Positions 37,315-47,424 of a stretch of 64,000 nt of DNA are shown here, in pieces. Position 1 is the first letter of the stretch, and every line of letters starts with the position of its first letter. The DNA comes from Pseudomonadota bacterium (GTDB lineage: Bacteria > Pseudomonadota > Gammaproteobacteria > Burkholderiales > JABEVD01). Made by a program: the position numbers and the translations under genes. The stretch is taken from the NCBI GenBank assembly GCA_021806605.1, contig JAJZQY010000006.1, forward strand, positions 1 to 64,000. The letters are read 5' to 3'. Under the pieces are notes generated by a model. It made no database searches and was not told where the DNA came from. It saw only the letters and a program-made list of their open reading frames with translations.

Positions 37315-39738
37315 GTGAACCAGACATCGCGGCCGAGTTTGGACCAAGTCATTTTCGAGCACAGCATGGATGCAGTGCTGCTGACTGCGCCCGACGGCAC
37401 GATCTTCAGGGCGAACCCCGCAGCGTGCCAGATGTTTCTTCGGTCCGAAGAAGAGATCTGCAGGCTAGGCCGCGCCGGAGTTGTCGATCCCGCTTCCCCG
37501 AAGCTTCAGGAATTCCTGGAAACGCGCGCACGGACGGGCCGGGTCCGCTCCGAACTCGTTTATCTGCGGGGGAACGGATCGCGCTTTCTCGGGGAAGTGA
37601 GTTCAGCGCAATTCGAGAATGACCGAGGCGAATTGAGGACTGTCCTGGTCATTCGCGACGTCAGCGACAGAGTGCGCATGGAGGAAATGCTGAAGGATGC
37701 GCAGCGCATCGCTCATTTGGGCAGCTGGCATCTGGACATGGCAACCGGCCAGGTGGTTTGGTCCGAAGAGCTTTACAAGATGTACGGGTTCGATCCTGCG
37801 CGCCCTCCTCCGCCTTACGCCGAGCACATGAAATTGTTCGTCCCTGAAAGCTGGGAAAGGCTGAGCGCTGCCCTGGCCAATACGCTGGAAAGCGGGGCAC
37901 CCTATGAACTCGAGCTCGAAATGATTCGCGAGGATGGCAGCCGCGGCTGGATGTGGGTGCGCGGAGAACGGGTGAATGATGCCGGCGGTACAGCCATTGC
38001 CTTGAAGGGCATCGCCCAGGACATTACCGAACACATGAACACGCTGGAAGCGCTGAAGAGCAGCGAAGCCTGGTTGCGCAGCATTCTGGACAATACCAAC
38101 ACCTGCATTGCCTCGACTGACCGGCAGGGGCAGGTCACGAGCTTCAACGAGGCGTTCCGCGTCCTGCTCGGCTACGATGCAGAATCGCTCAGAAAGATGA
38201 ATTTTGCCGATTTCACGCATCCGGAGGACTTGAATGTCGAAAATGTCTTTTTCAATGAAATCCTCGCAGGAAAACGCAACAGCTACCACATCAACAAGCG
38301 CTACCTCCACAGGGACGGCCATGCCATTTGGGTCGATCTTTCGACAGGCGTCATCCGGGACGAGAAGGGGAATGTCTCGAACTTCGTCGCCGTCATCCGG
38401 GACATTTCCGACAGGAAGGCGGCAGAAAGCGAGATCACCCAACTGGCCTTCTATGATCCCCTGACCGGGCTCCCCAACCGGCGCCTGCTGCTTGATCGCC
38501 TCAGGCAGGCGATGGCTTCCAGCGCGAGGAGCGGGCTGGACGGCGCGCTGTTCCTGATCGACCTCGACAACTTCAAGGGACTCAATGACACGCTGGGCCA
38601 CGACATAGGCGACCTGCTCCTGCAGCAAGCGGCTGGACGCCTGCAGGCATGCGTACGGGAAGCGGATACTGTGGCCCGCCTGGGCGGGGACGAATTCGTC
38701 GTGATACTGAACGGCCTGGACGAAGGCGCGCTCGAAGCTGCCTCGCACGCAGAAGCCGTGGGAGAGAAGATCCTGTCCAGTCTCGCCCTGCCCTACAGGC
38801 TCGCAGCATACGAATATCAGAGCACGGCAAGCATAGGCATCACCCTTTTCAACGAATCCAGAATGATCGAAGAACTGATGAAGCAGGCCGACATCGCCAT
38901 GTACCAGGCCAAGCAGGACGGGAGAAACACGCTCAGGTTCTTCGACAAGCAGATGCAGGAAAAAGTGGCCGCCCGAGTCGAGCTGGAAGCCGAATTGCGC
39001 AAGGCGATCGAGAGGATGCAATTCCAGCTTCATTACCAGATCCAGGTCGACGCCTCGAACAGGCCAATCGGCGCGGAAGCGCTGATTCGCTGGCTCCACC
39101 CCGCCATGGGATTTGTTTCTCCTGCCGAATTCATTCCCCTGGCGGAGGAGACAGGAATGATACGCCCGATAGGAGAATGGGTGATCGAGACTGCCTGCGC
39201 CCGGATCAAGGCTTGGGAAGGCACGCACCAGGCCCGCGATCTGACGCTTGCCGTGAACGTGAGCGCCAGGCAATTCAGGCAACCCGGGTTCGTGCTCAAG
39301 GTGAAAGAGATCGTCGAGCGCCACGCCATCAATCCGAGAAAGCTCAAGCTTGAATTGACGGAAGGCACGCTGCTCGAAAACGTCGAAGAGACGATTTCGA
39401 CCATGAATGCATTGAGCGAAATCGGCATTCAGTTCTCCCTGGACGACTTCGGTACCGGCTATTCTTCATTGCAGTATCTCAAGCGGCTTCCGCTCGATCA
39501 GCTCAAGATCGATCAGTCTTTCGTCCGGGACATCGGCTCCGACCCCAGCGACAAGGCGATCGTGCATACCATCATTGCCATGGCGAGAAGCCTCAGCCTG
39601 GACGTCATTGCAGAAGGCGTCGAAACGGCAGAGCAGATGCAACTGCTACACGAGCGTGGCTGCATCCACTATCAGGGATACCTTTTCGGCAAGCCCCTCC
39701 CTCTCGATGAGTTCGAGGCTTCCCTGAACCGGAAATGA
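37315..39738 (+). CDS. Soluble PAS-PAS-PAS-GGDEF-EAL c-di-GMP enzyme
   Basis: The 807-residue protein is without membrane helices. Three PAS domains (about 9-125, 128-240, 245-370) are followed by GGDEF (about 375-545, motif 457-461) and EAL (about 560-805, E588-A-L, DDFGTGYSS, EGVET). Both active sites are intact. The second PAS resembles the PAS_3 type (HLGSWHLDMATGQVVWSEELYKMYGFDP), which often binds small ligands or redox cofactors. The start is GTG with only a weak ribosome-binding site. It stands alone after a 241-base gap. Confidence 0.92.
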   Translation: MNQTSRPSLDQVIFEHSMDAVLLTAPDGTIFRANPAACQMFLRSEEEICRLGRAGVVDPASPKLQEFLETRARTGRVRSELVYLRGNGSRFLGEVSSAQFENDRGELRTVLVIRDVSDRVRMEEMLKDAQRIAHLGSWHLDMATGQVVWSEELYKMYGFDPARPPPPYAEHMKLFVPESWERLSAALANTLESGAPYELELEMIREDGSRGWMWVRGERVNDAGGTAIALKGIAQDITEHMNTLEALKSSEAWLRSILDNTNTCIASTDRQGQVTSFNEAFRVLLGYDAESLRKMNFADFTHPEDLNVENVFFNEILAGKRNSYHINKRYLHRDGHAIWVDLSTGVIRDEKGNVSNFVAVIRDISDRKAAESEITQLAFYDPLTGLPNRRLLLDRLRQAMASSARSGLDGALFLIDLDNFKGLNDTLGHDIGDLLLQQAAGRLQACVREADTVARLGGDEFVVILNGLDEGALEAASHAEAVGEKILSSLALPYRLAAYEYQSTASIGITLFNESRMIEELMKQADIAMYQAKQDGRNTLRFFDKQMQEKVAARVELEAELRKAIERMQFQLHYQIQVDASNRPIGAEALIRWLHPAMGFVSPAEFIPLAEETGMIRPIGEWVIETACARIKAWEGTHQARDLTLAVNVSARQFRQPGFVLKVKEIVERHAINPRKLKLELTEGTLLENVEETISTMNALSEIGIQFSLDDFGTGYSSLQYLKRLPLDQLKIDQSFVRDIGSDPSDKAIVHTIIAMARSLSLDVIAEGVETAEQMQLLHERGCIHYQGYLFGKPLPLDEFEASLNRK

Positions 39739-39913
39739 TGGCTTCAGGGCGGCCAGGAAAAGAACGGGGCTGTAAACGCGCCTTGCGACTATTGATACCT
39801 GACTGCTGCGGCAAGCGAACTCGGAACCCGTGGAAATGTGCTGAATTTTGTCACATTCCTGGCACACCGGAAAATGAAAACGGCCCAGTATCTCTACTAA
39901 GCCATTGAATTCA

Positions 39914-39989
39914 TGGTGGGTCGTGACAGGATCGAACTGTCGACAAACGGATTAAGAGTCCGCTGCTCTACCGGCTGAGCTAACGACCC
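39914..39989 (-). tRNA. tRNA-Lys (anticodon CTT)
   Basis: On the minus strand it begins GGGTCGT and ends ACGACCC-ACCA with a perfect 7-bp acceptor stem. The anticodon loop is CTCTTAA, giving CTT. The T loop has GTTCGATC. The encoded CCA is at 39914-39916. Confidence 0.95.
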
Positions 39990-40035
39990 ATCGGTGCAAT
40001 CGGGGCGGAAAGGGGGGAAAACCCTTTCCTGATAC

Positions 40036-40111
40036 TGGTAGGTCGTGCCAGATTCGAACTGGCGACCAACGGATTAAAAGTCCGCTGCTCTACCGGCTGA
40101 GCTAACGACCC
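40036..40111 (-). tRNA. tRNA-Lys (anticodon TTT)
   Basis: It shares almost the whole 5' half with the neighbouring tRNA-Lys and differs in the anticodon loop CTTTTAA (TTT) and T arm. The acceptor stem ends in a G-T wobble pair (GGGTCGT with ACGACCT). It lies 46 bases before the CTT gene and 37 bases behind queC, so all three may be transcribed together. In E. coli a tRNA-Lys cluster also follows cpoB. Confidence 0.95.
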
Positions 40112-40148
40112 GGGGAAACGTGGAATTATACCTTGCAGGATCGCGATG

Positions 40149-40829
40149 TCAATCCTGGAAGTAGCGCGTCGGGTCGGGCAGCCCCGCGGACAGAAAGCCT
40201 TCCCGCCGCAATCGGCAGGAGTCGCATCTGCCGCAGGCGCGCCCCTCCGAATCGGCCTGATAGCAGGATACGGTCAGGGAATAGTCCACCCCGAGCCCTG
40301 TGCCGAGCTTCACGATTTCGGACTTGGAAAGATGGATCAGCGGCGCGTGCAGCGCGAGCCTTTTTCCTTCCACCCCGGCCTTCGTGGCAAGATTCGCCAT
40401 CGCCTCGAAGGCCCTGACATATTCCGGCCTGCAGTCGGGATAACCGGAATAGTCGACCGCGTTCACGCCGATGAAAATGTCCTTCGAATCCAGCACCTCC
40501 GCCCAGGCAAGGGCGAGGGAAAGCATGATGGTGTTTCTCGCCGGAACATAGGTGACCGGAATGCCGTTCGACGCTTCTTCCGGAACGGCGATCGATGCGT
40601 CGGTGAGCGCCGAGCCGCCGAACAGGGTGAGATCGAGCTTCACGGTCTTGTGCTCAAGTGCGCCCAGCATCCTGCAGACCTTTTCCGCAGCCGCAAGCTC
40701 GGACCTGTGGCGCTGGCCGTAGTCGAGGCTCAGGGCGTAACAGGAGAAGCCTTCGCGCTTGGCAAGCGCCAGGGTCGTCGCCGAATCCAGTCCTCCAGAG
40801 ACGAGGACTACCGCGTTCCTAGTGTCCAG
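40149..40829 (-). CDS. queC: 7-cyano-7-deazaguanine synthase
   Basis: QueC converts 7-carboxy-7-deazaguanine to preQ0 for queuosine. The 226-residue model contains the PP-loop [23 protein letters not shown], and the zinc cysteines [20 protein letters not shown]. No ATG, GTG or TTG lies in frame before the PP-loop; the best start is CTG at 40829, seven bases after GGGGG, giving [13 protein letters not shown]. An internal ATG (40670) would cut off the ATP-binding loop, so it is not accepted. The start overlaps the end of queE. Confidence 0.88.
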   Translation of the reverse strand: MDTRNAVVLVSGGLDSATTLALAKREGFSCYALSLDYGQRHRSELAAAEKVCRMLGALEHKTVKLDLTLFGGSALTDASIAVPEEASNGIPVTYVPARNTIMLSLALAWAEVLDSKDIFIGVNAVDYSGYPDCRPEYVRAFEAMANLATKAGVEGKRLALHAPLIHLSKSEIVKLGTGLGVDYSLTVSCYQADSEGRACGRCDSCRLRREGFLSAGLPDPTRYFQD

Positions 40830-41460
40830 GCTCGTTCCCCCATATCAGCTTGTGCAGCTGGATCTGCATCCTGACATTCAATCCGTCTTCGAGAATCCAT
40901 TCCGCAAGATCCTTGGAACTCAGCTTTCCCTGAACAGGGGAGAAGAGAACCGGCGATTTCGATGAAAGTTCTCTTTCCTCGAAAACACGCTTCGCCCATT
41001 CGTAGTCGGCCCGGTTCATGAGAACGAACTTGATCTCGTCCCTCTGGTTCAGGAAATCCAGGTTCGACCAGAGATTCTTCTGCTCTTCCATCGAGCCCGG
41101 CGTCTTGATGTCGACTATCCTGGAAACCCGCGAATCCACTTTCGAGATATCCAGCGCTCCGCCCGTCTCAAGAGACACGGAATAGCCCGCATCGCAAAGC
41201 GCTTCCAGAAGGGCGATGCAGTGCTTCTGCGCGAGCGGCTCCCCTCCCGTCACGGTGACGTATCGCGTGGGGTATTTTGCGACCTCGGACAGGATGGCGC
41301 CGAATTCCAGGGTTTTTCCGTCATGGAAAGCGTATTCCGTGTCGCAGTAGCTGCAGCGCAGGGGACATCCCGTGAGCCTGACGAAAACGGTGGGCAGCCC
41401 CGCCCGGCTGGTTTCCCCCTGCAGGGAAAAGAATATCTCGTTGATCTTGAGGATGGGCAC
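40819..41460 (-). CDS. queE: 7-carboxy-7-deazaguanine synthase
   Basis: The radical-SAM enzyme converts 6-carboxytetrahydropterin to 7-carboxy-7-deazaguanine. The 213-residue protein has the cluster motif C-x3-C-x2-C (CPLRCSYC), GGEPL and ETGG. It starts at a GTG whose first base is shared with the cpoB stop. It forms a pair with queC. Confidence 0.93.
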   Translation of the reverse strand: MPILKINEIFFSLQGETSRAGLPTVFVRLTGCPLRCSYCDTEYAFHDGKTLEFGAILSEVAKYPTRYVTVTGGEPLAQKHCIALLEALCDAGYSVSLETGGALDISKVDSRVSRIVDIKTPGSMEEQKNLWSNLDFLNQRDEIKFVLMNRADYEWAKRVFEERELSSKSPVLFSPVQGKLSSKDLAEWILEDGLNVRMQIQLHKLIWGNEPGH

Positions 41461-42269
41461 TACTTCAGGCTGTTCAGGCGCTGTTTGGCCTTGGCAGCAG
41501 CATCGGACGAAGGATATTTGGAAACGATGGACTTGAGCGTCTTCCTCGCCTCCTTGGTCTTCCCGAGCTCCTGCTGGCTGCTCGCGATGTTGAGGAAGGC
41601 GTCCGGCGCCTTGGGGCTATCCGGATATTTCGAAATCACCACCTTCTGGGCGGAAATCGCGCTCTTGAAGTCGCGCGTGGCGAAATAGGCATTGCCGATC
41701 CAGTACTGGGCGGAAGGCGCATAGCTGCTGGCAGGATGGGCTTTCAGGAAATCCTCGAATCCAGAAATCGCCCCGGCATAGTTGCCGATCTTGAAAAGGC
41801 CGAAGGCCGCCTCGTATTCTGCCGCCTCTCCTGCGGGCTTCGCTTCCGGAACAGGGGCTGCGGCAGGGGCTGATGCCGGAACCGGGGCGGTGACCGCGGC
41901 GGGGGCGGAGGCCGGTTCTGGCGCGGATGCAGCCTGGGGTTCGAGACGCCTCAGCCGGGTGTCCAGATCCACATAGAAGTCCTTCTGGCGCTTCTGGGCG
42001 GTGTCGAGCCCGTTGCCGAGCTCCTCGATCCTGCCGCGCAGGGCTGCGATGTCCGCGCTCTGCGACTGGATCTGGCTCGCCATGTCGACCAGGCTGCCCT
42101 GCAGCTTCTGGACCATGGCTTCGAGCTTTTGTATTTCCTGCTGGTTTTCGACGATCTTCTGGCGAGCCACATCGTCGTCGAACAACCCGGCATGGGCCTG
42201 GGACGCAAGCAGGAAAAGAAATGGGGGGAACCGCCTCAGGAGGCGGTTCCAGTTCGCCTCAAACAGCAA
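41460..42269 (-). CDS. cpoB: Cell-division coordinator CpoB (YbgF)
   Basis: The 269-residue periplasmic protein has a signal peptide (PFLFLLASQAHA), an N-terminal trimerising coiled coil (QQEIQKLEAMVQKLQGSLVDM), a proline/alanine linker, and three TPR-like repeats (AFGLFKIGNYAGAISGFEDFLKAHP). CpoB links peptidoglycan synthesis and Tol-driven outer-membrane constriction through PBP1B and TolA. The start is a TTG directly after the pal stop; no ATG is available before the signal peptide. Confidence 0.9.
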   Translation of the reverse strand: MLFEANWNRLLRRFPPFLFLLASQAHAGLFDDDVARQKIVENQQEIQKLEAMVQKLQGSLVDMASQIQSQSADIAALRGRIEELGNGLDTAQKRQKDFYVDLDTRLRRLEPQAASAPEPASAPAAVTAPVPASAPAAAPVPEAKPAGEAAEYEAAFGLFKIGNYAGAISGFEDFLKAHPASSYAPSAQYWIGNAYFATRDFKSAISAQKVVISKYPDSPKAPDAFLNIASSQQELGKTKEARKTLKSIVSKYPSSDAAAKAKQRLNSLK

Positions 42270-42767
42270 TTATTCGCTCTGATAGACGATGTCGGTGCGG
42301 CGGTTCTGCGCCCAGGCTTCTTCGTTGTGACCGGCGGCGCGGGGCTTTTCGGAGCCGTAGCTGACCGTCGACACCTGCGCTGCTGGAACGCCTGCAGCTT
42401 CCATCAGCTGCTTGACGCTGTCGGCACGGCGCTGGCCGAGGGCGAGGTTGTACTCGCGGCTGCCGCGCTCGTCGCAGTTACCCTGGAGCTGCACCTTGGC
42501 GCTCGCATGGCCGACCAGGTACTCGGAATGGGCCTTGACCATCGGCTTGTACTCGTCCTTGACGATCGACTTGTCGAAATCGTAGTACACGCTGCGGTGC
42601 GACAGGATGTTGTTCGGGTCATTGAGCGGGTTGACAGCGACCGGCTTGGTTGCAGCGGCAGCTGCAGGAGCTTTCTGCTCGGGAGCCTTCGCGGCTTCCT
42701 TGGTCGGCTGGCTTCCGCAGGCAGCAAGCAGGCTCACGAGCAGCGAGCTGAGCATCAGTTTTTTCAT
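42270..42767 (-). CDS. pal: Peptidoglycan-associated lipoprotein Pal
   Basis: The 165-residue lipoprotein has lipobox LLAAC and Cys17 as the new N-terminus, a Pro/Ala linker and an OmpA-like domain with YYDFDKS, QGNCDERGSREYNLALGQRRAD (diaminopimelate-binding residues) and NRRTDI. It is held in the outer membrane and binds peptidoglycan and TolB. The typical order tolB-pal-cpoB is kept. Confidence 0.96.
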   Translation of the reverse strand: MKKLMLSSLLVSLLAACGSQPTKEAAKAPEQKAPAAAAATKPVAVNPLNDPNNILSHRSVYYDFDKSIVKDEYKPMVKAHSEYLVGHASAKVQLQGNCDERGSREYNLALGQRRADSVKQLMEAAGVPAAQVSTVSYGSEKPRAAGHNEEAWAQNRRTDIVYQSE

Positions 42768-42800
42768 GGTTATCTCCTTTATTAGTTTAAAAACAAAATA

Positions 42801-44060
42801 CTACTTCAAAAACGGCCCCCAGGCAGGCTCGCGAATGTCCCCGGACTGCATGGTCAAGCGTTGTTTGATTCTACCATCTGTCGATACGATGGCTAATATA
42901 CCACGTCCGTTGTAAATGGAAGCATACAAAATGAGCTTCCCGTTGGGCGCGAAAGTCGGCGATTGGTCCAGATCTCCGTCGGTCAGAAGCTGGGACTGGC
43001 CGGTGGCAAAATCCTGCTCGGCGACATTGAAGTGTCCGCTGTTGCGCTCGAGATAGATGAAGCTCTTGCCGTCCGGGCTGTAGTGCGGCGAAACGTTGTA
43101 GTTCCCCTCGAAAGTCAGGCGCTCCGCAGGCCCGCCGGCCACGGCGATGCGGTAGATCTGGGGGGACCCCCCTCTGTCGGAGGTGAAGATGATCTGCTGC
43201 CCGTCGGGAGAGAAGCTGGGCTCGGTGCTGATTCCCGGGGATGCCTCGACCAGCCTGGGGTTTCCTCCGGCCTCGTTCACGATGTGGATTCTGGAATGCC
43301 CGTCCCGGCTCAGGGTGAAGGCGATATCCTTCCCGTCAGGCGACCATGCCGGCGCGCTGTTGCTTCCCCTGTAGTTCGCCACGATATGCCGCTTGCCCGA
43401 AAGGAGATCCTGGACATAGACCACCGCCTTGCCCTGCTCGAAGGAAACATAGGCGATCTTGGTGCCGTCAGGCGACCATGCCGGGGAGATGATGGGAGAG
43501 GCGACCGAAACCACGGCCTGCGCCCCATAGCCGTCGGCGTCGGCCACCTGCAGTTCGAAACGCTTTGCCCGCTTCATGATGTAGGCGATCTTGGTGCTGA
43601 ACACCCCCTGGTCCCCTGTCATCTGCTGGTAGATGACATCGGCAATCCGGTGCGCTGTCTGCCTGAACTGGTCTTTGGACACCGTATAGCTGAATCCGGC
43701 GAGTTGGACCTGCTTGGCGACGTCGAGCAGCCTGAAGCGCACTTCGAACTGCCCTCCGGCCGCAGGATAAATGCCGCCGATGACGAGCGCATCCGCCCCC
43801 TTTGCCTTCCAGTCAGGGAAACTGACCTGGGCGATATCGTGGGTCTGATCGCTGCCGGAGTCGATCATCTTGAACATGCCGCAGCGCGCAAGGTCGGCCG
43901 CGATCACGCTGGAGACTCCAGGCGCATCGGATTCGAAGGGAACCACGGCTATCGGGATCTGGTTCTCTCCCCCTCCCACGATCTCGATGGAAAGCGCAGC
44001 CACCGCCGGCCTGCAGAGCACGCAAAAAAGAAAGACGACCCAGCTTGCAAATTTTTTCAT
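42801..44060 (-). CDS. tolB: Tol-Pal system beta-propeller protein TolB
   Basis: The 419-residue periplasmic protein has a signal peptide (MKKFASWVVFLFCVLCRPAVA), an N-terminal alpha/beta domain and a six-bladed propeller with repeated AWSPDG/SFSPDG/HYSPDG blades. TolB connects Pal and TolA. The 65-base gap to tolA holds a GCCCGCG-A-CGCGGGC hairpin (44075-44089), which may tune translation or transcript stability. The start at 44060 is chosen to place the signal peptide at the N-terminus. Confidence 0.95.
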   Translation of the reverse strand: MKKFASWVVFLFCVLCRPAVAALSIEIVGGGENQIPIAVVPFESDAPGVSSVIAADLARCGMFKMIDSGSDQTHDIAQVSFPDWKAKGADALVIGGIYPAAGGQFEVRFRLLDVAKQVQLAGFSYTVSKDQFRQTAHRIADVIYQQMTGDQGVFSTKIAYIMKRAKRFELQVADADGYGAQAVVSVASPIISPAWSPDGTKIAYVSFEQGKAVVYVQDLLSGKRHIVANYRGSNSAPAWSPDGKDIAFTLSRDGHSRIHIVNEAGGNPRLVEASPGISTEPSFSPDGQQIIFTSDRGGSPQIYRIAVAGGPAERLTFEGNYNVSPHYSPDGKSFIYLERNSGHFNVAEQDFATGQSQLLTDGDLDQSPTFAPNGKLILYASIYNGRGILAIVSTDGRIKQRLTMQSGDIREPAWGPFLK

Positions 44061-44125
44061 GTCATTACCGTCATGCCCGCGACGCGGGCCATTGAATTTT
44101 AAAGCAGATTGCTTACGCCATTCTT

Positions 44126-44911
44126 TCATTCGTTGGGCTTGAAATGCAAGTCCAGCGTCCTGAATTCCTCGAAAAGCGAGGCATCGGGCGGAAGCGGCAG
44201 GGGGGATGCCCTCAAAATAGCCCGCTCGACCGCCGCGTCATAGGCGGGATAGCCGCTCGATTTCACCAGGGTCGCCTTCAGCACCTCTCCGTCAGGCAGC
44301 AGCACCACAGTGAACTCCGCTTCGGGATTGCCTTTCAAATCCGGAGGAACCACCACGAAGCGCTTGATCTTGTTGTGGATCATCGCCTTGTACTTGTCGA
44401 TCAGGCCAGCCTTCGCCGAGGCCGCCCTTTGCTGCATCATCTTGTTCAGGGCGTCGACCTTCTCCTGCTGCGCCTGACGCATCTGCTTCTCCAGCTTCTG
44501 CTTTTCGAGCTTCTGCTTCTCGAGCTTCTGCTTCTGAAGCGCTTTCTGTTTTTCCAGTTCCTTCTGCTTCTCGATCTCTTTCTGCTTCTCCAGCTCCTTC
44601 TGTTTTTCTTCCTTCTGCTTCTCCTGCTTCAGCTTTTCCTCGCGCGCCTTCTTCAGCGCAATGTCGGGCTTTTCGACTTCGGGCTTTTGCACGGGAAGCG
44701 GCGCCGGCTCAGGCACGGGTTTCGGGACGGGCTTCGGGGCAGGGGCAGGCGGAGGCGGCGCCTCTTGCGCGGAAGGCATGTCCTGCCAGATATCCGCCTG
44801 CAGCACCACGGGCTCGCTCTCCTGCCATCTGAATCCGAATACCAGCACGGCAAGGAGGATCAGGTGGACCGTCACGGCAAGAATCGCCGCGGGGATTTTC
44901 CGATCCGTCAT
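44126..44911 (-). CDS. tolA: Tol-Pal system protein TolA
   Basis: The 261-residue inner-membrane anchored protein has one helix (about 6-26), a proline-rich stretch, a long Lys/Gln/Glu coiled coil (about 85-150, [19 protein letters not shown] repeats) and a C-terminal TonB-like domain ([26 protein letters not shown]). The coiled coil spans the periplasm and transmits the proton-motive pull of TolQR. The gene starts at an ATG overlapping the tolR stop (ATGA). The repeated codons make this a visually striking low-complexity segment. Confidence 0.94.
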   Translation of the reverse strand: MTDRKIPAAILAVTVHLILLAVLVFGFRWQESEPVVLQADIWQDMPSAQEAPPPPAPAPKPVPKPVPEPAPLPVQKPEVEKPDIALKKAREEKLKQEKQKEEKQKELEKQKEIEKQKELEKQKALQKQKLEKQKLEKQKLEKQMRQAQQEKVDALNKMMQQRAASAKAGLIDKYKAMIHNKIKRFVVVPPDLKGNPEAEFTVVLLPDGEVLKATLVKSSGYPAYDAAVERAILRASPLPLPPDASLFEEFRTLDLHFKPNE

Positions 44912-45333
44912 TTCGTATAGGGTTTGGCGAGCAGGCCGACTTTCTTCACCTGCTGCCCTTCGAGGATGTCCATGACCTTGATCACCTCCTCGTAGCGCAC
45001 GGACTTGTCGGCCGATATCACGACCGGCTGATCCGGGTTTTCCTCCTGCTTCCGCTTGATTTCGGAGACCAGTTCGTCCTTGGTCATGGCCTCGATAGCG
45101 CCGGATTTGGCCCTGTCCCTGAGGGCGAGCGAGGAATCCGCCTTGATGATCACTTCCAGCGGAGAAACCGGCGTCTTGAGCGATTGCCCGACTTTCGGCA
45201 GATCGATCTCGCCGGGATTGATCATGGGCGCGGTGACCATGAAGATCACGAGCAGTACCAGCATCACGTCGATGTACGGCACGACGTTGATCTGGTTCAT
45301 CTGGCGGCGCGGCCGCCTCGCTGCGATGCTCAC
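44908..45333 (-). CDS. tolR: Tol-Pal system protein TolR
   Basis: The 141-residue ExbD-family protein has the N-terminal [24 protein letters not shown] helix, where the essential Asp (PYID) takes part in proton flow, and a periplasmic C-terminal domain. It forms the motor with TolQ. It starts at GTG overlapping the tolQ stop (GTGA). Confidence 0.95.
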   Translation of the reverse strand: MSIAARRPRRQMNQINVVPYIDVMLVLLVIFMVTAPMINPGEIDLPKVGQSLKTPVSPLEVIIKADSSLALRDRAKSGAIEAMTKDELVSEIKRKQEENPDQPVVISADKSVRYEEVIKVMDILEGQQVKKVGLLAKPYTK

Positions 45334-46013
45334 GACCTTCCCGCCTGGCGCTGCAGCACGTTGGAAAGCTCTTCCATGAAGCTGTCGAAGCGGCTGGCGA
45401 GCCGGTCGACTTCATGGGAATAGCGATTGTAGGCAACCACCGCGGGAATCGCCGCGAACAGGCCGATGGCGGTGGCGATCAGGGCTTCGGCAATTCCCGG
45501 GGCGACATGCGCGAGGGTCGCCTGAGCCACGTTGGCGAGCCCCCTGAATGCGTTCATGATTCCCCAGACCGTGCCGAACAGGCCGACATAGGGACTCACC
45601 GAGCCCACGGTGGCGAGGAAGGGAAGGTTGGCTTCGAGGCTGTCCATCTCCCGCTGGTAAGTCGCGCGCATCGCGCGCCGCGTGCCTTCCATCACGGCCC
45701 CGCTTTCCATGCCGGGTTGCCTTTTCAGCTTCATGAATTCCCTGAACCCGGATTCGAATATCCGCTCCATGCTGCCCGTCTCGTGCCGACCCGAGGATGC
45801 GCCCTGGTAGATGGCGTTGAGATCGGAGCTGCTCCAGAATTCCCGCTCGAAATTGTCGGACTGCCTGTAAGCCTGCCTGATCGAGAACATCTTCATGAAG
45901 ATATGCCACCACGACATCAGGGACACCAGAAGCAGCAGGGCGAGAATGATCTGAACGACGACGCTGGCGTTCGCGATCATGCCGATGAAAGACAAATCCT
46001 TGGTGATTTCCAT
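45330..46013 (-). CDS. tolQ: Tol-Pal system protein TolQ
   Basis: The 227-residue ExbB/MotA-type protein has three membrane helices and the conserved [24 protein letters not shown] and [19 protein letters not shown] segments that line the proton channel with TolR. The start ATG at 46013 lies two bases after the ybgC stop. Confidence 0.95.
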   Translation of the reverse strand: MEITKDLSFIGMIANASVVVQIILALLLLVSLMSWWHIFMKMFSIRQAYRQSDNFEREFWSSSDLNAIYQGASSGRHETGSMERIFESGFREFMKLKRQPGMESGAVMEGTRRAMRATYQREMDSLEANLPFLATVGSVSPYVGLFGTVWGIMNAFRGLANVAQATLAHVAPGIAEALIATAIGLFAAIPAVVAYNRYSHEVDRLASRFDSFMEELSNVLQRQAGRS

Positions 46014-46015
46014 GT

Positions 46016-46411
46016 TCAGTTTTCCAGTTTTGACCTGATCGCGCGCGGCACGCTGACAGGCTTGAATGTATCGGTAGCGGCGCAGACCAGGGTGACCCTG
46101 GCGCTCGCCAGGACATCCTCGCCGCGCTTCACGTCCTGCCTGAAAACCATCAGGCTTCTCCCGGTTTTCTCGATCTCGACGCCCACATCGAGCAGATCGT
46201 CGAGAACGGCAGGCCTGAAGTAGGTGACTTCGAGGGCGCGCACCACGAAAAAGATCTGATGCTCTTTCATCAGTCCTGCGTTCGTGAAACCCAGGCTTCT
46301 CAGCCATTCCGATCTCGCCCGCTCCAGAAAATCGATGTAGCTGGAGTGGAACACCACTCCTCCCGCATCGGTATCCTGGTAATAGACCCTCACCGGAAGC
46401 ACGAAATTCAA
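46016..46411 (-). CDS. ybgC: Tol-Pal-associated acyl-CoA thioesterase
   Basis: The 131-residue hotdog protein has [30 protein letters not shown], with the catalytic Asp of the 4HBT family. In E. coli YbgC hydrolyses short acyl-CoA or acts on acyl-ACP and heads the tol operon, as here. The start is TTG overlapping the ruvB stop (TTGA); no ATG suits the conserved N-terminus. Confidence 0.92.
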   Translation of the reverse strand: MNFVLPVRVYYQDTDAGGVVFHSSYIDFLERARSEWLRSLGFTNAGLMKEHQIFFVVRALEVTYFRPAVLDDLLDVGVEIEKTGRSLMVFRQDVKRGEDVLASARVTLVCAATDTFKPVSVPRAIRSKLEN

Positions 46412-47424
46412 AGCAACGTCCCCTCGGCAGCGGTCAGCCCGAAATGGCTGTAGGCGGAGAGCGTCGCGATTCTACCACGCGAGGTTCTCTGGATGTAACC
46501 CTGCTGGATGAGGTAGGGCTCGATCACATCCTCGATCGTGTCGCGCTCTTCCCCGATCGCAGCGGCGAGATTGTCGACGCCCACCGGCCCCCCCGAAAAT
46601 TTCTCGATGATGGCAAGGATCAGCTTCCTGTCCATCACGTCGAAGCCGACAGGGTCGACATCGAGCATGGAAAGCGCGGCATCCGCCACTTCGGCCGTCA
46701 CATTGCCGTCCGCCTTCACTTCGGCGTAATCGCGCACCCGCCTCAGGAGCCGGTTCGCGATCCTGGGGGTGCCGCGCGAGCGGCGCGCAATTTCGATCGC
46801 CCCGTCTAGGGACATGCTGACGTTCAAAAGCGCCGCGGACCTTGCCACGATCTTCGCGAGTTCCTCCACCGTATAGAATTCCAGCCGCGCGACGATGCCG
46901 AAGCGGTCGCGCAGCGGATTGGTGAGCATGCCGGCGCGCGTGGTCGCCCCCACCAGGGTGAAGGGGGGAAGATCCAGCTTGACCGAGCGCGCAGCCGGCC
47001 CTTCCCCGATCATGATGTCGAGCTGGAAGTCTTCCAGCGCAGGATAGAGGATTTCCTCGACCACCGGGCTCAGCCTGTGGATTTCGTCTATGAAGAGCAC
47101 GTCGTGGGGCTCGAGGTTGGTGAGGAGCGCGGCAAGGTCCCCGGCGCGCTCCAGGACAGGCCCCGAAGTCTGCCTGAGATTGACCCCCATCTCCCGGCTG
47201 ATGATGTGCGCAAGGGTCGTCTTGCCGAGACCCGGCGGACCGAAGAGCAGCACATGGTCGAGCGTCTCGCCGCGCAGCCTGGCCGCCTCGATGAAGATCT
47301 GCAGCTGTCCTCTGATCCTTTCCTGCCCGACATATTCGTCCAGCAATTTGGGGCGCAGCGCCCGCTCGATCACTTCTTCCTGCGAGGAAGCCGAGCCCGA
47401 TATCAGCCTGTCCGATTCGATCAT
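46408..47424 (-). CDS. ruvB: Holliday junction branch-migration ATPase RuvB
   Basis: The 338-residue AAA+ motor has Walker A GPPGLGKT, Walker [24 protein letters not shown] and the winged-helix C-terminus. It drives branch migration on RuvA-bound junctions. Its ATG overlaps the ruvA stop and its stop overlaps ybgC, so DNA repair and Tol genes are chained in one transcript. Confidence 0.96.
   Translation of the reverse strand: MIESDRLISGSASSQEEVIERALRPKLLDEYVGQERIRGQLQIFIEAARLRGETLDHVLLFGPPGLGKTTLAHIISREMGVNLRQTSGPVLERAGDLAALLTNLEPHDVLFIDEIHRLSPVVEEILYPALEDFQLDIMIGEGPAARSVKLDLPPFTLVGATTRAGMLTNPLRDRFGIVARLEFYTVEELAKIVARSAALLNVSMSLDGAIEIARRSRGTPRIANRLLRRVRDYAEVKADGNVTAEVADAALSMLDVDPVGFDVMDRKLILAIIEKFSGGPVGVDNLAAAIGEERDTIEDVIEPYLIQQGYIQRTSRGRIATLSAYSHFGLTAAEGTLL

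Noticed and set aside
44470-44640. Repetitive plus-strand pattern of TTCTGCTTCTCGAG-like units
   Set aside because: It is the coding repeat for the TolA coiled coil (Lys-Gln-Lys-Glu-Leu), not a CRISPR or tandem DNA repeat element.
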